From the NCBI GenBank assembly GCA_919901705.1, contig CAKKPR010000086.1, positions 1 through 6,206 of the forward strand: a DNA stretch of 6,206 bases, given 5' to 3'. The position numbers were made by a program, and so were the translations under genes. The notes under the pieces are model-generated. The model did not search any database. It was not told where the DNA came from and saw nothing but the letters and a program-made list of their open reading frames with translations. Below are positions 1 through 4,982 of this stretch, one piece after another (positions within the stretch are counted from its first letter, which is position 1; each line of letters opens with the position of its first letter). Source of the DNA: Thermodesulfovibrionales bacterium. Lineage in GTDB: Bacteria > Nitrospirota > Thermodesulfovibrionia > Thermodesulfovibrionales > UBA1546.

Positions 1-998
1 ACTGCCACCATATCTTCTATCCTCACTCCGCCAAGGCCCGGCACGTAAATGCCCGGTTCGATTGTGAAGACCATATTCTCTTTAATTGTCCCTTTCCCGT
101 TCCGTGATATATTCGGCAATTCATGGACTTGAAGCCCCACCCCGTGCCCTGTACCATGCCCAAAGAACTCTCCGTATCCTGCCTTTTTTATAACATACCT
201 GGCAGAATTGTCAACCTTTTTACTTTCTATGCCGGGCGAAATAATAGAAACAGCCTTTTTATTCGCCTCTAATACTGTTTGATAAATCTCCCTTTTTTTG
301 CCCATATCGCCCCCCTTAATAAGCAAGGTTCTTGTCATATCGGAAAAATATCCTCCCGCCTCTCCTCCCCAGTCTATAACAACAAGGTCTCCGTCATTAA
401 GCCTCTTTTCTGACGCTCTCGCATGAGGCATTGACGAATTTCTGCCGGAAGCTACTATTATATCAAATGGGATGCAACTGCACCCTTTTTTCCTGAGCCT
501 TTCCTCAAGCATTCTTGCAAGCTTATTCTCTGTTACTCCCTTTCTTATGTAAGGCCTCACTTCAAGAAAGGCAGATTCTGCACGCGCTACAGCCATTTTT
601 ATTAAGCTTATCTCCTCATCGTCTTTTATGGCACGCAGTTTTTCTATAACATTTTTAAACGGCTTCATGACAAGGCCCCTTTTCAAAAGCCTTCTGAAAA
701 ATTCATATGATGCAGACACCTCAAAGCCAAGCCTTTTTATGCCAAACCTCCTTGAGAGCTTCAGTATGGTCTTGGCCCTCTCGCCTTTCTCTATAACTAC
801 GTCCCACCCGTTTATTCCTGTCTCAGCCTGTTCTTTGTACCTGAAGTCAGTAACAAAAACATTCCCTTCCCTTGTAATTAATAAAAAACCCGACGAGCCG
901 GTAAACCCCGTAAGATACCTGATATTATTCATATCAGTTACAAGTAACCCGTCAATTCCTTTAAAAGACTTCCTTATCGCGGAAAGTTGCAAGGTCAC
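1..998 (-). CDS. pepQ: Xaa-Pro aminopeptidase / Xaa-Pro dipeptidase (M24B), C-terminus cut off by window edge
   Basis: Cytoplasmic dinuclear-metal peptidase that cleaves bonds involving proline in peptides. I read 332 codons without a stop from a GTG at 998-996 down to the window edge. The family is usually about 350-360 residues, so only the last 20-25 are missing. Residues 1-120 are the N-terminal creatinase-like domain (NIRYLTGFTGSSG at 25-37). The rest is the pita-bread catalytic domain. All five metal ligands are visible by family pattern: Asp209 (VVIDWGG), Asp220 (SDMTRT), His285 (GTGHGVG), Glu314 (TIEPGIY) and Glu328 (VRIEDM). The supporting histidines His192 (MPHA) and His292 (VHE) are also present. 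The GTG start fits the usual N-terminus before GIDGLLVTD and lies 8 bases after the aroQ stop; an AAGAG overlapping that stop is a modest ribosome binding site. PepQ-like and PepP-like substrate choice cannot be separated here. The aroQ-pepQ order is common, and efp often follows. Confidence 0.93.
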   Translation of the reverse strand, partial: MTLQLSAIRKSFKGIDGLLVTDMNNIRYLTGFTGSSGFLLITREGNVFVTDFRYKEQAETGINGWDVVIEKGERAKTILKLSRRFGIKRLGFEVSASYEFFRRLLKRGLVMKPFKNVIEKLRAIKDDEEISLIKMAVARAESAFLEVRPYIRKGVTENKLARMLEERLRKKGCSCIPFDIIVASGRNSSMPHARASEKRLNDGDLVVIDWGGEAGGYFSDMTRTLLIKGGDMGKKREIYQTVLEANKKAVSIISPGIESKKVDNSARYVIKKAGYGEFFGHGTGHGVGLQVHELPNISRNGKGTIKENMVFTIEPGIYVPGLGGVRIEDMVA

Positions 999-1006
999 CT
1001 TTACTC

Positions 1007-1438
1007 TTAGTTGGAAGAGAGGATATTTTTTGAAGCCCTTAAGGCAAGGAGATAACTCTCTGCACCAAGGCCGCTTATCTGCCCTGTTGCTACCTCTGCT
1101 ATGTAGGACTTTTTTCTGAATTCCTCGCGCTTATGAATATTGGAGAGATGCACCTCGATCACGGGTTTGCCTACTGCTGATATGGCATCTCTTATTGCAA
1201 TGCTCGTATGAGTATAAGCAGCAGGATTTATTATAAGCACATCATAATCTTTTCCCTGTATGGCATCAATTATCTCTGCCTCGCTGTTTGTCTGCATGAT
1301 GGAGAGCTTCAACTTAAGCTCTGAGGCCAGGGTCATCATTTTTCCGTTAATCTTATCAAGAGAGAATGTCCCGTAAATTTCAGGCTCTCTTTTACCAAGC
1401 ATATTTAAATTAGGCCCGTGTATAACTAAAACTTTCAC
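1007..1438 (-). CDS. aroQ: 3-dehydroquinate dehydratase, type II
   Basis: Catalyses dehydration of 3-dehydroquinate to 3-dehydroshikimate, the third step of the shikimate pathway, in the cytoplasm as a dodecamer in characterised members. The protein is 143 residues, normal for the family. Numbered from the GTG start, the family signature GPNLNMLGKREPEIYG is at 8-23, with the conserved loop Arg17 and the catalytic Tyr22. It is followed by QTNSEAEIIDAI, the Asn of INPAAYTHTS, the His of VHLSNIHKREEFR and the C-terminal SGLGAESYLLAL. I prefer the GTG at 1438-1436 because GGAGGA lies 3 bases upstream and the protein then begins MKVLVIHGPN as in relatives. An in-frame ATG at 1450 would add four residues, but it has no ribosome binding site and itself overlaps the Shine-Dalgarno sequence. 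First gene of an operon with the Xaa-Pro peptidase. Confidence 0.96.
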   Translation of the reverse strand: MKVLVIHGPNLNMLGKREPEIYGTFSLDKINGKMMTLASELKLKLSIMQTNSEAEIIDAIQGKDYDVLIINPAAYTHTSIAIRDAISAVGKPVIEVHLSNIHKREEFRKKSYIAEVATGQISGLGAESYLLALRASKNILSSN

Positions 1439-1441
1439 AAT

Positions 1442-1447
1442 TCCTCC
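1442..1447 (-). promoter_or_regulatory. Ribosome binding site of aroQ
   Basis: GGAGGA on the minus strand, 3 bases before the GTG at 1438. It decides the aroQ start: the upstream ATG at 1450-1448 touches this motif and has no purine-rich stretch of its own. Confidence 0.7.
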
Positions 1448-1450
1448 CAT

Positions 1451-1508
1451 CAGGTGCCGGGTTCCTGGTTTTAGGCCTCAGGTGCTGGCTACTAAAACCT
1501 GGCACCTG
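1451..1508. repeat. Imperfect inverted repeat built on CAGGTGC
   Basis: The left arm is CAGGTGCC, 7 extra bases, then TGGTTTTAG (1451-1474). It pairs with CTAAAACCTGGCACCTG (1492-1508), with one mismatch besides the 7-base bulge. A third CAGGTGC copy begins at 1479, 28 bases after the first, so the segment mixes direct and inverted copies. In an aroQ transcript it would fold directly next to the Shine-Dalgarno sequence. It could be a leader structure or a dispersed intergenic repeat; a single copy does not tell which. Confidence 0.65.
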
Positions 1509-1535
1509 AAAACTGATAGCTATTCTATCAGTTTT
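1509..1535. repeat. Perfect 11-bp hairpin (AAAACTGATAG / CTATCAGTTTT)
   Basis: The arms at 1509-1519 and 1525-1535 are perfectly complementary around the 5-base loop CTATT. The outer A and T runs give it the look of a weak bidirectional terminator, but it lies upstream of two divergent genes, where a terminator has no obvious job. It overlaps the candidate aroQ -10 box, so an operator-like site is another reading. Confidence 0.6.
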
Positions 1536-1551
1536 ATCTATCTAAACTCAA
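1522..1551 (-). promoter_or_regulatory. Candidate sigma-70 promoter for aroQ-pepQ
   Basis: On the minus strand, TTGAGT (1551-1546), an 18-base spacer, then TAGAAT (1527-1522). Transcription would start near 1515 and give a leader of about 75 bases that includes the 1451-1508 palindrome. The -10 box lies inside the 11-bp hairpin. The hexamers are fair but not exceptional in AT-rich sequence. Confidence 0.4.
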
Positions 1552-1567
1552 CTGCCTCTTTTTTATC

Positions 1568-1573
1568 TCCTTT
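1568..1573. repeat. Left copy of putative target-site duplication (TCCTTT)
   Basis: TCCTTT abuts the left terminal inverted repeat and is repeated in direct orientation at 1713-1718, abutting the right one. Removing the element and one copy would rejoin ATCTCCTTT with CGTATTC. Confidence 0.55.
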
Positions 1574-1712
1574 CCGAAAAATAGACATAGAAAGTTGTCA
1601 TTGCGAGTGAAACGAAGCAATCTCGCTTTTTGCGATGAGATTGCCACGAACCCTTCGGGTTCTCGCAATGACAGGTAATTCAAGCGTTTATAGTTCTATG
1701 TCTATTTTTCGG
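1574..1712. mobile_element. MITE-like element, 139 bp, with 19-bp terminal inverted repeats
   Basis: The ends are perfect inverted repeats of 19 bases: CCGAAAAATAGACATAGAA at 1574-1592 and its reverse complement at 1694-1712. The same 6-mer, TCCTTT, sits directly outside both ends (1568-1573 and 1713-1718), as expected of a target-site duplication. The interior is itself a nested palindrome: TGTCATTGCGAG at 1596-1607 pairs with 1662-1673, GCAATCTC at 1617-1624 pairs with 1637-1644, and GAACCCTTCGGGTTC at 1648-1662 forms a small hairpin sharing one base with the GTCATTGCGAG arm. There is no coding capacity, so any movement must have depended on a transposase elsewhere. The GTCATTGCGAG core resembles palindromic repeats I recall from many bacterial genomes. 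The assignment as a mobile element is inferred from structure alone. Confidence 0.7.
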
Positions 1713-1718
1713 TCCTTT
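1713..1718. repeat. Right copy of putative target-site duplication (TCCTTT)
   Basis: Direct copy of 1568-1573, immediately outside the right terminal inverted repeat. The match does not extend to a seventh base, so the duplication would be exactly 6 bp. Confidence 0.55.
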
Positions 1719-1726
1719 CGTATTCA

Positions 1727-1756
1727 TTGCGTTAATATTCTCACTTTAGGTAAAAT
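1727..1756 (+). promoter_or_regulatory. Candidate promoter for the lipoprotein gene
   Basis: TTGCGT (1727-1732), an 18-base spacer and TAAAAT (1751-1756) on the plus strand. The predicted start near 1763 leaves a leader of about 14 bases that just includes the ribosome binding site GAGG at 1765-1768, 8 bases before the ATG. The promoter lies outside the MITE-like element, starting 15 bases beyond its right end. Confidence 0.4.
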
Positions 1757-1776
1757 ATCAAAATGAGGCAAGACAG

Positions 1777-2829
1777 ATGTCTTTTATAAGAACTAAAACA
1801 TTTCCTTTGCTCCTTGCGCTGCTTATCGGCGGATGTGCATCAACAGAGATAATCCCCGTGATACCTGCAGCACAGAACTCCCCTGAAGAGATACTCAGGG
1901 CAAAAGAGATATGGCAAAAAATCGAGGAGCGAAGCAGGACAGTCGAAAATAACCCTGAATGGATAGATAATTCATACACAGGGATAAATATCAGGTCGCT
2001 CTCTACTCTGCCTATAGGTAAATATGCAGACTATAAAAAATTTCTTGATAACGGCACAGTCTATATAATCAACCATCCGGGATACTATACCTTCTTCCAC
2101 CACCCGAAGATAAGCGGAAAAGACAACTCCCCCGCAAAAGGCATAATGGATATATTTCTGGAAAAGGGCAGCGCTTCATGGACAGATGTTTTTTGGGAAA
2201 ATTCTCCTGAAAAAGGCGGCGCAAACAGATATAACAAAGAGTTCATAAGGATAATGAAAGAATTCGAAAGGATAGAAAGTAATTTTCTGGAGTTTAAATC
2301 CACTGAACAAAAGCTGGTTATTATTATAGTGCCAGGAAATTATAAAAAATATTCAAACTACACCTATAAAAATGGCAACGATGAATATGCCAGATATCTA
2401 AATGAGGTAACAAACCTGTCTGAATCTGTGCTTTATCTGGAATCAAAAAAGCCAAATCGCGGGCAGCTTCTGGAGGAGGATCTGAATACCCTTACCGAGT
2501 TTTTACAGAAGGCAGAGGCAACCTCGGTAATGCTCGGCGGAGAATATTTAGGCAGGTGCGAAGAAGATTTTTACAAACATCTGTCAAGAGCAACCGGCGC
2601 CGCTATCCCTGTTTTTATTGTCCCTGAGCTTTCGCCTGTTTCGCCGGATGACATGAACAGGAGGATGAAAGACCTGCTCGACTCAGGCAATAAATTAGAT
2701 GTTCAGGCAGCTACATACAATATATTAAACAACAAGTATGAAAAATTAGAAACTACCCCAAAGCTCAGAAATCTTAAATCCCGTTTGAGTTATGAAAGAC
2801 CGGGTGAAAATAATATCCCGGCCCCGTAA
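1777..2829 (+). CDS. Predicted lipoprotein of unknown function
   Basis: I do not recognise this 350-residue protein. It begins with a short charged segment and a hydrophobic stretch (9-19) ending in LLIGGC, a lipobox with Cys20 as the lipidation site. Ala at +2 suggests outer-membrane sorting by the enterobacterial Lol rule. After a helical, charged region (about 36-60) the mature part looks alpha/beta: strand-like runs at 95-99 (VYIIN), 180-186 (LVIIIVP), 249-254 (TSVMLG) and 277-283 (IPVFIVP) alternate with likely helices. Two strands end alike, in NHPGYY (99-104) and IVPGNY (184-189). A cluster HHP at 108-110 and Cys261 (GRCEED) stand out, but no catalytic motif can be named. The start is supported by GAGG 8 bases upstream. 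It is transcribed alone and converges with the PPC gene, 11 bases between stops. No terminator is evident. Confidence 0.85.
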   Translation: MSFIRTKTFPLLLALLIGGCASTEIIPVIPAAQNSPEEILRAKEIWQKIEERSRTVENNPEWIDNSYTGINIRSLSTLPIGKYADYKKFLDNGTVYIINHPGYYTFFHHPKISGKDNSPAKGIMDIFLEKGSASWTDVFWENSPEKGGANRYNKEFIRIMKEFERIESNFLEFKSTEQKLVIIIVPGNYKKYSNYTYKNGNDEYARYLNEVTNLSESVLYLESKKPNRGQLLEEDLNTLTEFLQKAEATSVMLGGEYLGRCEEDFYKHLSRATGAAIPVFIVPELSPVSPDDMNRRMKDLLDSGNKLDVQAATYNILNNKYEKLETTPKLRNLKSRLSYERPGENNIPAP

Positions 2830-2840
2830 ATCTGATTACC

Positions 2841-3275
2841 TTAAAGTTTCAGCAGCGTAAGCCCTGAAACAGGGTCAAGCTCTCTTACGGCATTAATCCC
2901 CTCAAGCTCAATAATAACTGCCTCAAGGACCAGAAATGTCTCTGATTTTTCCCGCAAACATCCAACCTTCACCATATCCTTTTTCCCAAAGGCACCATGG
3001 AAGTGGATCTTCGGGTCTTCACCCTGATAAAATATAGTACCAAGCCCAACAACCTCGTGGCTCTCTTTGAGTTCTTTCCATACAGGAACAGGAGGCATGA
3101 CATCCTTCTCGGGCCCGACAACAATACTGCCTTCGCGCATGCCGCCGATAATATAAAAAATGCCTGCTCTTATATTTTCCTTTTTTGCAATATTCACAAG
3201 ATTAGCAAGCACATCTTCATGGTCTTCAAACCGTGCGACAACAACCCTCCCTGTCTTCCCAGTCTGATATTTCAT
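2841..3275 (-). CDS. PPC/DUF296 domain protein (PD1-like)
   Basis: A 144-residue stand-alone PPC (plants and prokaryotes conserved, DUF296) domain, the usual size for the bacterial and archaeal form. Recognisable pieces are the N-terminal strand RVVVARFEDHEDVLANLVNI (10-29), the glycine turn FYIIGGMREG (40-49), the HFHGAFGKKD block (91-100) and the C-terminal strand TFLVLEAVIIELEG (113-126). His91 and His93 correspond to the conserved histidines proposed to bind metal in structures of this family; the domain forms trimers there. Plant relatives add AT-hooks and bind DNA. Here there is no AT-hook or other DNA-binding extension, so a DNA role should not be assumed, and the prokaryotic function is unsettled. 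Start: GGGAG lies 8 bases before the ATG. It follows the two-module protein by 89 bases on the same strand and may share its transcript. Confidence 0.87.
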   Translation of the reverse strand: MKYQTGKTGRVVVARFEDHEDVLANLVNIAKKENIRAGIFYIIGGMREGSIVVGPEKDVMPPVPVWKELKESHEVVGLGTIFYQGEDPKIHFHGAFGKKDMVKVGCLREKSETFLVLEAVIIELEGINAVRELDPVSGLTLLKL

Positions 3276-3364
3276 AAATTTTACTCCCTTATTTCTGCCA
3301 TGTTCTTATTAATTTCACATCGGGCTAAGTTTGAAAACTGAATACTTGCAGCGGAGCTGACTGC

Positions 3365-3799
3365 TCAGGGAATAGCCGTAATGTCTTTTACAGAGGCCCC
3401 TATAACAAACACCTTGATATTATTACTCCCCTCATCCGCCGGCATCAGAAAAAAACCAGCCTTCTTTTCATCAGGCTTGGAAATAAAAAAACCCTTTTCC
3501 CATGGCATATCTCCTTCGAGATATCCAATCATTGATTCCCCATCCTTAAATTTGACAAACATCTTCCTGCCTTTTCTCTGCCTATGCTCATACTTTTTTT
3601 TCTCTCTGTACTTTTTATCGCCCTCAAAAGTCCTGACAAAGAGTATTGCTTTCAGTTCCTGCACAGATATCTCCTGAATGCTGTCCACCCCTGCTTCTTC
3701 AAACAGGATTGTCCGGGAATCCTGAGAAAATTTTTTAAGATACCCCTTCAGTAACTTGCCATGATTGAACCTTATTACAACCTTATCACCCGTTGACAT
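3365..3799 (-). CDS. Conserved hypothetical protein with two similar beta-rich modules (DUF6982-like)
   Basis: A 144-residue soluble protein with no signal peptide. Module 1 spans about 6-57 (KVVIRFNHGKLLKGYL at 6-21, then ELKAILFVRTFEGD at 48-61). Module 2 spans about 79-143 (KMFVKFKDGESMIGYL at 79-94, then GFFLMPADEGSNNIKVFV at 115-132). The opening lines of the modules match position by position (VxxxFxxGxxxxGYL), which suggests an internal duplication of a small barrel-like fold. A strongly basic linker (DKKYREKKKYEHRQRKGRK, 61-79) joins them. The KAILFVRTFEGD and PADEGSNN phrases recall proteins I remember as DUF6982; that name is from memory. Function is unknown; the basic linker might bind nucleic acid, but this is only a guess. 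No Shine-Dalgarno sequence precedes the ATG, and a strong promoter sits so close that the mRNA should start at the ATG. Confidence 0.85.
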   Translation of the reverse strand: MSTGDKVVIRFNHGKLLKGYLKKFSQDSRTILFEEAGVDSIQEISVQELKAILFVRTFEGDKKYREKKKYEHRQRKGRKMFVKFKDGESMIGYLEGDMPWEKGFFISKPDEKKAGFFLMPADEGSNNIKVFVIGASVKDITAIP

Positions 3800-3805
3800 G
3801 GTTAA

Positions 3806-3834
3806 ATTCTATGGGTTGATAATCAATAAGTCAA
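3806..3834 (-). promoter_or_regulatory. Sigma-70 promoter giving a predicted leaderless mRNA
   Basis: On the minus strand, TTGACT (3834-3829), exactly 17 bases, then TAGAAT (3811-3806): ten of twelve consensus positions at the ideal spacing. Only 6 bases (TTAACC) separate the -10 box from the ATG at 3799, so a start 7 bases past the -10 falls on the A of the ATG. This agrees with the missing ribosome binding site. Confidence 0.7.
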
Positions 3835-3900
3835 GGAAAATTCAAGTACTGTAAACCCAATTTAGAAATATCCGGTTTTAATGTTTTAGCGGTTGGCTGT

Positions 3901-4980
3901 TTATTCCTGAATCCTTGTGAAAAGGTTGGTTGCTATAATCCCGAAGGCAAGAGGTACAACCCATGTGGCCACCACAGCCGGCAGTATTCCGGCATATCCC
4001 ATCGATAAAAACATTGCATGGCCAAACCAGTAAAGAAGGCTTATAAAAATACCGATTGCAGTTGTGACAAGCCCCCCTCCTGTTCTCCGTCCCATGGGCA
4101 GGGATATTCCAAGCAATACCATGAAAAAATCGATAAAAGGATATGAGATTTTCGAATTCAGATCAACTATGAGCTTTAGGTTCTTAAACCCTGCTTCCTC
4201 GAGTTTCTTTGTGTATCTGAAAAGCTCTCTTATCCCCATCTCTTCAGGCTTTTGAATATCCTCTGCAAAAACAGCAGGAGACTCTATAAAAGGATATTCC
4301 AGTTCTTCGTACCTGTTTATTGATGCATCCGGTATGTTATATAAAACTATATTTTTCAGTTTCCACTTGCCCTCTGACCCTTTAACCTCAATCCATTCTG
4401 CTTCCTCAGCCTCTATCCTCTCTTTTAGAGAGCCATTGCTGACCTTGAATATGCTGATATTCTTTGAAATCTTTTTTTCAGGCACATACAATCCTATTTT
4501 TACTATTGAACCATCCGATGTCCTCAGCCATACAGTGCCTTCCCTGAATGAAAACTTTTTGCCCTTTTTTACAATTGCCTCTTTAAGTTCATGTGCCTTT
4601 TTTGAAAACTCGGGCACTATAAATTCTCCAAGGATAAAACCACAGAGGCTCAAAAATAATCCTCCAACCAAAAAAGGCCTCATAATAGTCTTTAGGCGGC
4701 CTCCTGCCGCTTTAATTGCCGTTATCTCCTCCCTTTTTTTGGCCTGGCTGAAAACAAATAAACTGCAGAGAAGTATTGCCATCGGAAGCAGATAAAGAAG
4801 GTAGCGGGGGAAATTGAAGAGGACATAAAGCAAAAGACTTTTCAGAGATGGTTTATATGGCAGAAAATCATCTATCTTATCAATAAGGTCCAGAAGGCTG
4901 AATATAGAGGCAAGCCCGATGGCAATTACAAATAAAACTTTGAAAAATTCTTTCAGGTAATACCGTTGTATTATCAGCAT
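3901..4980 (-). CDS. lptG: Lipopolysaccharide export permease LptG (YjgP/YjgQ family)
   Basis: One of the two inner-membrane subunits of LptB2FG, the ABC transporter that extracts LPS from the inner membrane and passes it through LptC to the periplasmic bridge. At 359 residues it has family length. The six expected membrane segments are visible near 12-33, 48-78, 98-122, 279-296, 303-327 and 331-354, with the periplasmic jellyroll-type domain between the third and fourth. The cytoplasmic loop REEITAIKAAGG (83-94) is the coupling helix that contacts the LptB ATPase. I call it LptG because it is second in the pair and carries a long jellyroll (about 125-265); LptF and LptG are close paralogues and could be swapped. 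ATG starts 2 bases after the lptF stop, with AAGG 5 bases upstream overlapping the end of lptF, so translation is probably coupled. LptB, LptA and LptC are not in the window. Confidence 0.92.
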   Translation of the reverse strand: MLIIQRYYLKEFFKVLFVIAIGLASIFSLLDLIDKIDDFLPYKPSLKSLLLYVLFNFPRYLLYLLPMAILLCSLFVFSQAKKREEITAIKAAGGRLKTIMRPFLVGGLFLSLCGFILGEFIVPEFSKKAHELKEAIVKKGKKFSFREGTVWLRTSDGSIVKIGLYVPEKKISKNISIFKVSNGSLKERIEAEEAEWIEVKGSEGKWKLKNIVLYNIPDASINRYEELEYPFIESPAVFAEDIQKPEEMGIRELFRYTKKLEEAGFKNLKLIVDLNSKISYPFIDFFMVLLGISLPMGRRTGGGLVTTAIGIFISLLYWFGHAMFLSMGYAGILPAVVATWVVPLAFGIIATNLFTRIQE

Positions 4981-4982
4981 TG

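Larger units (their letters stand above)
1439..1776. other. Divergent non-coding region with nested inverted repeats
   Basis: This 338-base gap separates aroQ (leftward) from the lipoprotein gene (rightward). I see no credible gene in it. It holds an imperfect palindrome at 1451-1508, an 11-bp hairpin at 1509-1535, a MITE-like element at 1574-1712 and candidate promoters for both flanking genes. Repeats cover well over half of it. Confidence 0.8.

Noticed and set aside
628..1119. Plus-strand open frame opposite the Xaa-Pro peptidase and the end of aroQ
   Set aside because: Both opposite-strand genes carry complete family motifs, and this frame straddles the boundary between them. Its translation resembles nothing.
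1451..1535. Possible CRISPR array or tandem repeat, because CAGGTGC recurs 28 bases apart
   Set aside because: Only two direct copies of a 7-mer and one inverted copy exist, with no regular unit and spacer structure.
1596..1673. tRNA or other known structured RNA, suggested by the cloverleaf-like stems
   Set aside because: No TTCGA-type T-arm, no anticodon-arm geometry and no CCA-like end; the stems are explained by a palindromic repeat.
2800..2821. CCGGG...CCCGG near the end of the lipoprotein gene, considered as a terminator
   Set aside because: Only 5 bp of stem with a 12-base loop, inside the coding region and not followed by a T-run.
2846..2870. Inverted repeat GTTTCAG...CTGAAAC near the convergent gene ends, considered as a terminator
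   Set aside because: A 7-bp stem with an 11-base loop and no real T-run on either strand; it also lies inside the PPC coding sequence.
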